DNA from: an uncultured Opitutia bacterium
Lineage (GTDB): Bacteria > Verrucomicrobiota > Verrucomicrobiia > Opitutales > JABJCN01
Assembly (NCBI GenBank): GCA_913046175.1
Contig: CAJWSN010000024.1
Location: forward strand, 1 to 11,567
DNA: 11,567 bases
Direction: 5' to 3'
Position numbers and translations under genes: made by a program
Notes under the pieces: model-generated
Databases searched by the model: none
Seen by the model: only the letters and a program-made list of their open reading frames with translations
Told to the model about the DNA's origin: nothing
Shown: positions 1 to 6,787 of the stretch, piece after piece
How the letters are laid out: every line of letters begins with the position of its first letter
Numbering within the stretch: position 1 is the first letter of the stretch

Positions 1-560
1 TCGGCACATCCATGCGCCATGGTTGCAGAAGCATCACCCAGCTTGAAATCATGCCCAAACCTCCCCAAGAGCGTGCAGGCGACAATCCTTGGCCGGAATG
101 GCCCAAGGTCTACCATCTCGACTACGGACAGGAAGAAGCCAAGGAAACCTTTGGGAAGGATCCTCGCAGATACCTTACAGGAACCAAAAAATTTATTGAT
201 GATGGAAACGGAACCCTTCAGGGCCTTGTCATCCATGACATCGAGTGGCAGGAGGAAGGCGGGCGCTATATTCCAAGGGAAGTACCCGGCACGGACCGCG
301 AGATTCCTGCACAACTGGCATTGCTTGCCATGGGGTTCCTTGGCCCGGAGGACACCATCGCCAGGGAGTTGGCACTCCAGCGTGACAGTCGCACCAATGT
401 GAAAGCTGAATTTGGGAAATTTGCCACCAGTGTTGAGGGTGTCTTTTCTGCTGGTGACATGCGGCGTGGCCAGTCCCTTGTCGTTTGGGCCATCAATGAG
501 GGTCGGGCTGCAGCCCGCGAATGTGACCGATACCTTATGGGCACCACCAAACTGCCCTGA
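1..560 (+). CDS. gltD: Glutamate synthase (NADPH) small subunit, C-terminal part
   Basis: This is the last ~185 residues of the beta subunit of glutamate synthase, which oxidises NAD(P)H and passes electrons through FAD and Fe-S clusters to the large GltB subunit, where glutamine plus 2-oxoglutarate become two glutamates. The frame is open from base 3, so the gene begins outside the window. Recognisable family blocks are GTSMRHGC at the left edge, QLEIMPKPP, NPWPEWPKV, LALLAMGFLGPE, and the FAD-contacting C-terminal segment VFSAGDMRRGQSLVVWAI followed by EGRAAARECDRYLMG. The C-terminus is intact and ends with TGA. It converges on the CBS-domain gene with 84 bp between the stop codons, where I see no convincing terminator. 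In many bacteria gltB lies directly upstream, which would be off the left edge here. Identification is firm; the subunit's exact electron donor cannot be told from this part. Confidence 0.95.
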   Translation, partial: GTSMRHGCRSITQLEIMPKPPQERAGDNPWPEWPKVYHLDYGQEEAKETFGKDPRRYLTGTKKFIDDGNGTLQGLVIHDIEWQEEGGRYIPREVPGTDREIPAQLALLAMGFLGPEDTIARELALQRDSRTNVKAEFGKFATSVEGVFSAGDMRRGQSLVVWAINEGRAAARECDRYLMGTTKLP

Positions 561-644
561 GTTACAAACCTGGCTGGGCGTTGGCGACCGTGAAATTGAT
601 CTTGGGCATGTTTCGGACCGCAGGGATCGTAACAACCAAACTCG

Positions 645-1085
645 TTATCCGTAATTTCCGTTGATGTATGAGCGGAGCATGTCCGCCTCAGTTTGATTGG
701 CTTGGGCAATCCATCGTGTCACATCCCCGGATGAGATCATGCCGATGAGCTGATCTTGATCGAGAACGGGTAGGTGTCGACAGCATCGATCAGTTATCAG
801 GGCCATAGTTTCTTCGACCGTGGTGTCGGGTTGCACAGTGAAGACTTTCTTGGTCATTACCTGGTCAATTGAGGTTTTCCGGGGATTCCTTTCTGTTGCC
901 ACAACCCGACAAAGCACATCGCGTTCGGTAAAAATGCCGATGAGCCTGCCTTGCTCGAGGACAATAACACTACCGACCTTGTTGTCATTCATCACTTTCA
1001 CCGCCTCACTGACATTGGCTGTGACGTCCACAGTGTGGAGCCTGGAGGTTTTTAGGGCGAGTAGGCTTTGAATGGGGTTATGCAT
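645..1085 (-). CDS. Tandem CBS-domain protein
   Basis: A small stand-alone protein of 146 residues built almost entirely of two CBS domains (about residues 14-67 and 78-130). Such pairs fold into a Bateman module that binds adenosyl nucleotides (AMP, ATP, SAM) and acts as an energy or metabolite sensor, usually by controlling a partner protein. Seen in the sequence: first-domain NDNKVGSVIVLEQGRLIG-IFTERD (around 33-56) and second-domain CCRHLPVLDQDQLIGMISSGDV (around 101-122), both with the usual G-x-(F/I)-(T/S)-x-x-D ending. There is no signal peptide, membrane segment or extra catalytic domain. The ATG at 1085 has no clear Shine-Dalgarno sequence. Neighbours give no strong hint of its partner, since gltD converges on it and the HAD phosphatase upstream lies 242 bp away. 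The family assignment is secure; the ligand and target are unknown. Confidence 0.9.
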   Translation of the reverse strand: MHNPIQSLLALKTSRLHTVDVTANVSEAVKVMNDNKVGSVIVLEQGRLIGIFTERDVLCRVVATERNPRKTSIDQVMTKKVFTVQPDTTVEETMALITDRCCRHLPVLDQDQLIGMISSGDVTRWIAQANQTEADMLRSYINGNYG

Positions 1086-1327
1086 GGTTGTCTGGGTTTA
1101 GAAGGATGAAAACAATGTCGAGGAACTTTAACCGCTCCGTTCTTGATGACAATATAGGCCGATTCCTCTTTCTTCGCAAGGCAACAGCCAAAGAATCTTG
1201 CACAATCCGGCCAGAAGCTTCCATGGCAAACCACGATTATTGGTTCGTGGATTTAAAAAAGGACTTACTTCAGGTCTGTCCCTTTCAGGTGCCGGGGAGG
1301 TACTTGGAGTCTATGGAAACGAGAGTG
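1086..1327. other. 242-bp intergenic region between HAD phosphatase and CBS gene
   Basis: This non-coding stretch lies downstream of the HAD phosphatase and upstream of the CBS-domain gene, both on the minus strand. It probably carries the CBS gene's promoter and leader. I see no clear -35/-10 pair. The only structure I can point to is the small inverted repeat at 1231-1250. Short open frames crossing it lack codon bias and family motifs, so I do not call a gene here. Confidence 0.5.
1231..1250. repeat. Small inverted repeat (possible weak hairpin)
   Basis: CCACGA at 1231-1236 pairs perfectly with TCGTGG at 1245-1250 around an 8-nt loop. An overlapping alternative hairpin pairs AACCA (1229-1233) with TGGTT (1241-1245), so the element could switch between two folds. 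Read on the minus strand, downstream of the HAD gene, the stem is followed by only three T residues. It would be at best a weak terminator; read on the plus strand it is followed by an A-rich tract. Function unknown. Confidence 0.35.
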
Positions 1328-2365
1328 TCAACCTTCTCCCCGAAAGAGATCCTGTTGTTGGGCCGGATCAGTATCAGCTTTAGCCTGAGATGTTTTAAGT
1401 TTTGCTGGCAGATGTCTGGGTGCCTTGCTGACCTTTTGCTGGAGGGAGGTTTGCTGGCGCAGGAGCACGTCGTCGCAAATCCTATCCAGGTGCAACTTGA
1501 GCCAGTTGGTGGTGCTGCTTCCGTCCCCGTAGTCTGCTGGTCCGTAACTGTGGATGCGGCCGCCTTGCAGAAGTCGGTCATTTTGTGCGAATTCCTCCAT
1601 ATTGTCAGGGTCGTGTACCGCATAGGTGGATCCACCGCCTCGCTTGACCACCGAGAAAACCGGGACATCGCTGGGCCCGTCAGCTATGTAGATCATGTTC
1701 TCAAAGGGTATGCGTCGCTCCTCCTCGGGCACGCTGGCATTGACATCAATGTCCGGAATCTTGTTGGAACCCTTGTTAATCTCGAACAAGTAACGGGTTT
1801 TAATGGTATTATCCACCACCAGTCCGACCTGGGAAATTTCAAACTCCGTCTCAATCGGCATTTCCATCTGCTGGGTGAAGTTGGGTGGGGGCGGGTTCTC
1901 GACCAGTTCGCATGCAAAGATACCCTCGACGAAAGGTGCAATTGCGCTTCCCCGGATCATTTCACCAAGGCCCGTACTGATAATATAGTGCTCCAGGCGG
2001 ATGTTTGCCCGCAAGTACTCGGGTTTGCGTATGACGTGATCCTGCAGGGTTTTGAAGAAATCAGGCAGACCGGGATAAAACAGGAGTTTCTTGCCGAGTT
2101 CGCGCAACCGTCCGTTGTTTAGACCTTTCAATGGACCGTTGCGAATGAATGAGAGGAGGTGGTTGAGATAGCAGGTCTCCTTGGATACAACCTGACCTCG
2201 CTTGCGGTAGTACTCTGGGAGCAGGTTGGTTTCCTTCCAGAACAGTTTTTCGTCGATTCCGTATTCCTCGAATATTGGAGCCTGCATGTAGTCCGGGATC
2301 AGGGTCTTGTCGAAGTCCCAGATGCAGGCTATAATATTCTGGCTATGGAGAGAACCTTTGGACAT
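1328..2365 (-). CDS. HAD-superfamily phosphatase
   Basis: A 345-residue soluble hydrolase of the haloacid dehalogenase superfamily, which uses an aspartyl-phosphate intermediate and Mg2+ to remove phosphate from a small substrate. All four HAD motifs are visible: motif I WDFDKTLIP (nucleophile D17, acid/base D19, T21), motif II YIISTG (S130-T131), a motif III lysine in the TIKTRYLFEINKG segment (around 187-199), and motif IV YIADGPSDVPVF (D229, D233). The region between motifs I and II (about 25-120) is a large helical C1-type cap that would set substrate choice. The C-terminal ~55 residues are polar, rich in Q and K and probably disordered. I start at the ATG at 2365, directly before the recognisable fold, because longer starts (ATG at 2428 or 2446, TTG at 2461) would overlap prfA and add sequence without HAD features. 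The gene is divergent from prfA across 61 bp. Phosphoserine phosphatase-like HADs are the nearest relatives I recognise; substrate not assignable. Confidence 0.85.
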   Translation of the reverse strand: MSKGSLHSQNIIACIWDFDKTLIPDYMQAPIFEEYGIDEKLFWKETNLLPEYYRKRGQVVSKETCYLNHLLSFIRNGPLKGLNNGRLRELGKKLLFYPGLPDFFKTLQDHVIRKPEYLRANIRLEHYIISTGLGEMIRGSAIAPFVEGIFACELVENPPPPNFTQQMEMPIETEFEISQVGLVVDNTIKTRYLFEINKGSNKIPDIDVNASVPEEERRIPFENMIYIADGPSDVPVFSVVKRGGGSTYAVHDPDNMEEFAQNDRLLQGGRIHSYGPADYGDGSSTTNWLKLHLDRICDDVLLRQQTSLQQKVSKAPRHLPAKLKTSQAKADTDPAQQQDLFRGEG

Positions 2366-2426
2366 TTTTTCTCTATTTGAGAGAAGTCCACATTCAAGTG
2401 GACTGCAACATAAATTCCCATTTCCC
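2366..2426. promoter_or_regulatory. Divergent intergenic region between HAD gene and prfA
   Basis: These 61 bp must hold at least part of the start signals for two divergent genes, the HAD phosphatase leftward and prfA rightward. Neither start has a strong Shine-Dalgarno sequence: a short GAG precedes the HAD ATG on the minus strand, and a pyrimidine-rich stretch precedes the prfA ATG. The region contains the 20-bp palindrome at 2385-2404 and a smaller one (CTCT 2371-2374 / AGAG 2380-2383). I cannot identify sigma-70 boxes with confidence; promoters may lie inside the coding starts. Confidence 0.5.
2385..2404. repeat. Perfect inverted repeat, candidate operator or leader hairpin
   Basis: AGTCCAC (2385-2391) and GTGGACT (2398-2404) are perfect reverse complements around the 6-nt spacer ATTCAA. 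The element sits almost centrally between the divergent HAD and prfA starts, 22 bp from the prfA ATG and 20 bp from the HAD ATG. Symmetry and position fit a binding site for a dimeric regulator, or a hairpin in either 5' leader. No T-tract follows on either strand, so a terminator is unlikely. The symmetry is seen directly; the role is inferred. Confidence 0.5.
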
Positions 2427-3518
2427 ATGGAAGGAATCCCAAGCATAGAGCCATTTCGCAAAAGGTATCAGGAGTTGGATGCTGAGATGTCCACCCCGGA
2501 CTTTTTCAACGACCAGCGTCGAGCGGCGGCATCGTCACGCGAACACCAGCAACTTGCTGGAATCATCGAGCTTTACGAGGGAGCAGAGAAAGTCTGTCTG
2601 GATCTTGAGGGTAACCGTGAACTCTTGAGCGATCCTTCAGCAGATCAGGAACTAAAGGAGTTGGCCCAGGAGGAAATTGCTGAACTCAAGCCCAGATGTG
2701 AAGAACTTAAGGAACAGGTTCTTGTCGCCATGCTTCCTCAGGACGAGAGCGACCACCGCAATATAATCATGGAAATACGGGCAGGTGCCGGCGGAGACGA
2801 GGCGTCCCTTTTTGTCGTGGACCTTTTCCGCATGTACACGCGTTTTGCCGAGCAACAGGGTTGGCGTGTAGAGCCGATGGGCACCAACGGTTCAGAGGCA
2901 GGCGGCTATAAGGAAATCAGTTTTATGATCAGCGGAGACAATGTGTACAAGGTTTTGAAATTTGAGAGCGGTGTTCATCGCGTCCAGCGGATTCCAGAGA
3001 CTGAGACCAACGGTCGCATTCATACCTCCACATCGACAGTTGCTGTTTTGCCTGAGGCGGAAGAGGTGGATGTGGTGATTGATCCGAGCGAGCTGGAGAT
3101 CACAGTCTGTCGTGCCAGTGGCCCGGGGGGACAGGGCGTTAACACGACTGACTCTGCGGTCCAGATTCTTCACAAACCCACGGGAATGATTGTATTGTGT
3201 GCTGATGAGCGTTCGCAGCTGAAGAACAAGAATCGGGCCCAGAAGGTTCTTCGTTCCCGCCTGCTTCAACAAAAACAGGAGGAGGAGCGCGCCAAGTATG
3301 CGGAAAACCGCCGTGGACAGATAGGTACCGGGGACCGGAGTGAACGAATCCGCACCTACAACTTTCCACAGAGTCGCATCACGGATCATCGGATCGGGTA
3401 TTCAACCCACAACCTTCATGGCGTTCTTGATGGTGAACTTCTTGAGCTGACGGAGAATCTCCAGATTGCTGACAACCAGGCCAAGGTGGATGCTCTTGCC
3501 AGGGAGCAGCTGGGATAA
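2427..3518 (+). CDS. prfA: Peptide chain release factor 1
   Basis: RF1 reads UAA and UAG stop codons in the ribosomal A site and triggers hydrolysis of the finished polypeptide. The product is 363 residues, the usual RF1 length. Domains: N-terminal helical domain (1-~100), then the EIRAGAGGDEASLF segment (116-129), the PxT stop-codon reading tripeptide as P190-E191-T192 in HRVQRIPETETNGRIHTST, and the catalytic GGQ loop (G234-G235-Q236) in GPGGQGVNTTDSA, followed by SQLKNKNRAQKVL and TYNFPQSRITDHRIGYS. PxT rather than SPF marks it as RF1, not RF2. I chose the ATG at 2427 because homology to RF1 begins there (IEPFRKRYQELDAEM); a longer frame from 2307 would run back through the HAD gene. It is followed 36 bp downstream by prmC, whose product modifies Q236, a pairing common in bacteria that suggests one transcript. 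Confidence 0.97.
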   Translation: MEGIPSIEPFRKRYQELDAEMSTPDFFNDQRRAAASSREHQQLAGIIELYEGAEKVCLDLEGNRELLSDPSADQELKELAQEEIAELKPRCEELKEQVLVAMLPQDESDHRNIIMEIRAGAGGDEASLFVVDLFRMYTRFAEQQGWRVEPMGTNGSEAGGYKEISFMISGDNVYKVLKFESGVHRVQRIPETETNGRIHTSTSTVAVLPEAEEVDVVIDPSELEITVCRASGPGGQGVNTTDSAVQILHKPTGMIVLCADERSQLKNKNRAQKVLRSRLLQQKQEEERAKYAENRRGQIGTGDRSERIRTYNFPQSRITDHRIGYSTHNLHGVLDGELLELTENLQIADNQAKVDALAREQLG

Positions 3519-3554
3519 CCGGGATTAACCAACCACTCAAAAAGGCGGGGAGAA

Positions 3555-4415
3555 ATGCTGACCATCCTTGAAGTCCTTGAGCGGACGACCACATTTTTTG
3601 AGGGGAAGGGAATGGAGAATCCCAGGCTGAATGCGGAATTAATCCTTGCACATGGCTTGGGGCTTCCTCAGCGCATGGACCTTTACATGCAGTTTAACCG
3701 TCCGCTGGAAGACCGGGCCTTGGAGCAGATTCGACCTTTGGTGAAGCGAAGGGCTGGCGGGGAACCTGTCCAGTACATAGAGGGCAAGGCGAGTTTCATA
3801 GGGGTGGATTTCAAGGTTGATGCACGAGTGCTCATTCCCCGCCCTGAGACGGAAGAGCTGATTGAGCATATCGCGGAGAAATTCGAGTCATCGGCCCCTC
3901 AATCCATACTTGATTTGGGAACCGGTTCCGGGGTGATTGCCCTCTCCCTTTGCCGACTGTTTCCTCAAGCAAGGATCACGGCCTCGGATTCTTCGATGGA
4001 TGCTCTCTCTGTTGCCTGTGATAATGCTGCGGCCCAAGGGTTGGAGGAACGTGTGGATTTCCTGGAGTCTGACTGGCTGACGGCAATAAGGGGAACGTTT
4101 GACTTGATTGTTAGTAATCCTCCCTACCTGAGTGAGAGCGAACTTGCTCTTTCAGCAACTGAAGTACGTGAACATGAGCCTCGTTGCGCGTTGGCTTCAA
4201 CCGGGGAAAACGGGGAAGACTGCCTGCTGTCAATCCTGCGTGGATCCATTTCTTACCTGAATCGCGGGGGTGTTCTTGCGATGGAGACAGGGATCCATCA
4301 ACGGGACATTTTGATGGAGGAGGCCGGCAAGCTCGGATATGATAGTTGCCAACAACATGCCGACCACTCGGGAAGAGACCGGTTTTTCTTTGCCGAATGT
4401 TCGGCCTGCTCCTGA
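3555..4415 (+). CDS. prmC: Release factor glutamine N5-methyltransferase
   Basis: PrmC (HemK) transfers a methyl group from S-adenosylmethionine to the glutamine of the GGQ loop of RF1 and RF2, which raises termination efficiency. The 286-residue product has the N-terminal helical substrate-binding domain (1-~85), the linker FIGVDFKVDARVLIPRPETE (81-100), the SAM-binding DLGTGSG (120-126), and the catalytic NPPY (188-191) that holds the target glutamine. The C-terminal GRDRFFFAE matches the family end. A GGGGAG Shine-Dalgarno sequence sits 3 nt upstream of the ATG. It follows prfA at 36 bp on the same strand, so enzyme and substrate are likely co-transcribed. The stop codon lies 19 bp from the stop of the convergent prc gene, leaving little room for a separate terminator. 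Confidence 0.96.
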   Translation: MLTILEVLERTTTFFEGKGMENPRLNAELILAHGLGLPQRMDLYMQFNRPLEDRALEQIRPLVKRRAGGEPVQYIEGKASFIGVDFKVDARVLIPRPETEELIEHIAEKFESSAPQSILDLGTGSGVIALSLCRLFPQARITASDSSMDALSVACDNAAAQGLEERVDFLESDWLTAIRGTFDLIVSNPPYLSESELALSATEVREHEPRCALASTGENGEDCLLSILRGSISYLNRGGVLAMETGIHQRDILMEEAGKLGYDSCQQHADHSGRDRFFFAECSACS

Positions 4416-4434
4416 TGCAAGCTTCCCCGACTAA

Positions 4435-6732
4435 CTAGATTTCCTTTCCCCCTTTTTCTGCTTTGGGCACTGACGAGGTTGTTGCAATACCCCGAAGGTT
4501 TATCCAGTCAGCCATTATTCGGAGTCCTTCACGAAGATGAATGTCCAATTTCGGGTTGTCCTCATCAACCTTGTTAAGATCCTTGGGCTTTTCTCCCTGT
4601 TTCAGTGCAACTTCTAGCAGTATTTCCTGCGCGGAGAAATTTTTCTTTGTCAGGGCTTTCAGGGATTGCTTCAAAGAATCCTGCTTTTGTTTGTCTTGAA
4701 GAGCCTTGTTGCGACGGGATTCAAGATTGAGGGAATAGGTTTTTTGCTCTCGGCGTTGACGGAACAGTTCGATAGACTCCTTGAGATAATTGAATTCCTC
4801 CACACTTTCCTGTCGTTTGTTGCAAGAAGCCTGCAGGGAGGTGATTAATTCTTTGTCAAGTCTTGCGGATTTGTCCGGGTGGTTAGGAAAGGTTTCCAAG
4901 TCAAGTTTGGGAATTTCATCCCATTTTAGGGCCTTGGGAAGGTCAGATTCCCCAATGGGCAGGAATGCATTCCTGGAAGGCAGAACAATATCTGAAATTA
5001 CACCCTTGTTTTGGGTGGACCTGCCACTGGGAAGGTAAAATTTTTGAATGGTTACCTTGGCAGCGCTGCGCTTTGGGTCCCGGAAGTTGAAGATGAAAGG
5101 TTGATCCACTTGAAAAATAGCCTGCACAGTGCCTTTACCGTGGGTGGAGTGGTCTCCCACTATAATGGCGCGTCTATGATCCTGCAGTGCACCAGCAACA
5201 ATCTCAGAGGCCGAGGCACTATAACGGGAGACAAGAACGACAAGGGGTCCGTCCCAGACAACACCGGGGTTACGATCCTGATGCTTCTTGATTCGACCGG
5301 TGGTGTCCTTGACCTGGACGACTGGACCTGTGGGAATGAAGAGGCCGGCAAGTTTCACAGCTTCCCCAAGGAGACCCCCGCCATTGCGGCGCAAATCCAG
5401 GATCAAGCCCTTCACCTCAAGCTTCTTGAGCTTCTGGATCAGTTCCTCAATATCCTTGCTGGTACTGGAGCTTTTACTTTGGCCGCTGTTTCCATAGAAT
5501 GATGGAAGGTCGATTATTCCAACCGGGATCATTTTGTCATTACTCGGAACCTGAATGATTTCTGCACGGGCGAGGTTGGATGTCAGCTTAACCTCATCTC
5601 GAATCAAGGGGACCACCTTCCGGTCGCCAGGATCCGCCCCGGCAGGCATTATTTCCAGACGGACCTTCGTATTCTTTGGTCCCTTGATGAGCTTCACAAT
5701 CTTGCGGAGCTTCATATCTACAACATCAACGAAATCGTCATCGCCCTGAGCCACGCCAACGATCTTGTCCTCCGCTTTGAGTTCCTTGCTGGACTCGGCG
5801 GGACCACCGGGAAGGAGCTTCTGTATTGTGCAGTATCCATCTTCATCTGTCAGTACGGCACCTATGCCGACAAAAGAGTTGTTGATCTGCACATTGAAAT
5901 CCTCAAGCGAATCGACAGACATAAAGGTGGAATGTGGGTCGAACATGTTTGTGAGGGTGGTAAGAAACATTTCCTGGATGTTCCATGCCTCATATCCCCC
6001 AAGTGCTTTCTCCCATCGCTGAAAACGCCTCCGGATTGTCTGTACCGCATCTTCCATTGCTTCCTTGGTTGGCTGGCCAGCCTTGGCGATTGCCGGCGGC
6101 TTTTCCTTGCTTTCATCCTTCGGCTTATTGTCGGAATCTTTTTCAGAATCCTTGGCCTTCTTTTGTTGTTCTGCCTCCTTTGAGAGGATTTCATTGAGGA
6201 TTTCAAAAGTCAGGCGGGCTTCCCAGATTTTGTGGGCCTCGGCGGAATTTGCGGGCCACTTGCTTTCTGATCGATCCGGCGCGTAGGTTGTTGTAAGTGA
6301 AAAATCAAACGGCTTGTCGAGTCGTTCAAAAACCCACTTGAGACGCTGGTCGGCCCTTTGCTGGTACTTGTTGAAGATTTTGTAGGCCGGATAAAGGTCG
6401 CCATCCTGCAAGTAAGTGGCCATAGTGAGGCCGAAGCGCATCTCGAACTCCTTGCGGTCGGCGTCAAGGAAGTACATGTGGTAACCATCAAGCCGCTTCA
6501 TGAAGAAGCCGACAAACTCCTTGAAATCGATATCATTGATCGACTGATTAAGGTAGTGGTAGCGCTGAAGGGACTGCGTCACCCACTTAGTTTCGCCAAC
6601 CATCTTGGCGGTTGGTTTGAGTTTGGAGGTCTTGTCTTCCTGCCCAACCCCCAGGGTTGTGGCGAGGATTAACAACACGAATGCTGTGAGCCTGAAAAAT
6701 GGGCGGTAAGAAATGGGTTTTGGTTGGATCAT
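4435..6732 (-). CDS. prc: Tail-specific (C-terminal processing) protease, S41A family
   Basis: A 765-residue periplasmic serine protease of the Prc/Tsp type, which degrades or trims proteins with exposed nonpolar C-termini and in well-studied species controls lipoproteins and peptidoglycan hydrolases. It begins with a signal peptide (hydrophobic stretch about 13-30). Next come the N-terminal Tsp domain (about 40-270, ending TNMFDPHSTFMSVDSLEDF), a PDZ domain (about 275-365, with FVGIGAVL and LLPGGPAESS), and the S41 core with KGLILDLRRNGGG (441-453), the serine motif SASASE (505-510, catalytic S507 by position) and STHGKGTVQ carrying the lysine (K533). The helical C-terminal region (about 600-750) resembles the DUF3340 tail. 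Residues 184-222 form a K/E/D-rich insert, probably a disordered linker. E. coli Prc is about 680 residues, so this is a longer version. AAGG lies 7 nt before the ATG. It is last in the rhomboid-glnE-prc run, 55 bp after glnE. Family certain; substrates unknown. Confidence 0.93.
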   Translation of the reverse strand: MIQPKPISYRPFFRLTAFVLLILATTLGVGQEDKTSKLKPTAKMVGETKWVTQSLQRYHYLNQSINDIDFKEFVGFFMKRLDGYHMYFLDADRKEFEMRFGLTMATYLQDGDLYPAYKIFNKYQQRADQRLKWVFERLDKPFDFSLTTTYAPDRSESKWPANSAEAHKIWEARLTFEILNEILSKEAEQQKKAKDSEKDSDNKPKDESKEKPPAIAKAGQPTKEAMEDAVQTIRRRFQRWEKALGGYEAWNIQEMFLTTLTNMFDPHSTFMSVDSLEDFNVQINNSFVGIGAVLTDEDGYCTIQKLLPGGPAESSKELKAEDKIVGVAQGDDDFVDVVDMKLRKIVKLIKGPKNTKVRLEIMPAGADPGDRKVVPLIRDEVKLTSNLARAEIIQVPSNDKMIPVGIIDLPSFYGNSGQSKSSSTSKDIEELIQKLKKLEVKGLILDLRRNGGGLLGEAVKLAGLFIPTGPVVQVKDTTGRIKKHQDRNPGVVWDGPLVVLVSRYSASASEIVAGALQDHRRAIIVGDHSTHGKGTVQAIFQVDQPFIFNFRDPKRSAAKVTIQKFYLPSGRSTQNKGVISDIVLPSRNAFLPIGESDLPKALKWDEIPKLDLETFPNHPDKSARLDKELITSLQASCNKRQESVEEFNYLKESIELFRQRREQKTYSLNLESRRNKALQDKQKQDSLKQSLKALTKKNFSAQEILLEVALKQGEKPKDLNKVDEDNPKLDIHLREGLRIMADWINLRGIATTSSVPKAEKGGKEI

Positions 6733-6787
6733 GAGATGCCTTTTTGTGGCTGGAGGTTTTGTCTCGATGGGGGCTTTCAGTCAGTTT

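Noticed and set aside
266..709. A 147-codon minus-strand open frame opposite gltD
   Set aside because: It is antisense to a firmly identified GltD C-terminus and runs into the CBS gene's 3' end; no motifs are present.
1088..2122. A 344-codon open frame on the plus strand
   Set aside because: It lies antisense to the HAD phosphatase, which has all four HAD motifs in order. The plus-strand translation shows no family motif and is a reading-frame shadow.
2307..2426. N-terminal extension of the prfA frame by 40 residues
   Set aside because: RF1 homology begins at the ATG at 2427 and gives the standard 363-residue length. The extension would be antisense to the HAD start and has no RF1 features.
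2366..2461. N-terminal extension of the HAD phosphatase to ATG 2428, ATG 2446 or TTG 2461
   Set aside because: It would overlap the prfA start on the opposite strand and adds residues unlike the HAD fold; the ATG at 2365 is just ahead of motif I.
4392..4405. GCCGAA/TTCGGC dyad at the end of prmC as a terminator for prc
   Set aside because: The loop would be only 2-4 nt, the site lies inside the prmC coding end, and no T-tract follows on either strand.
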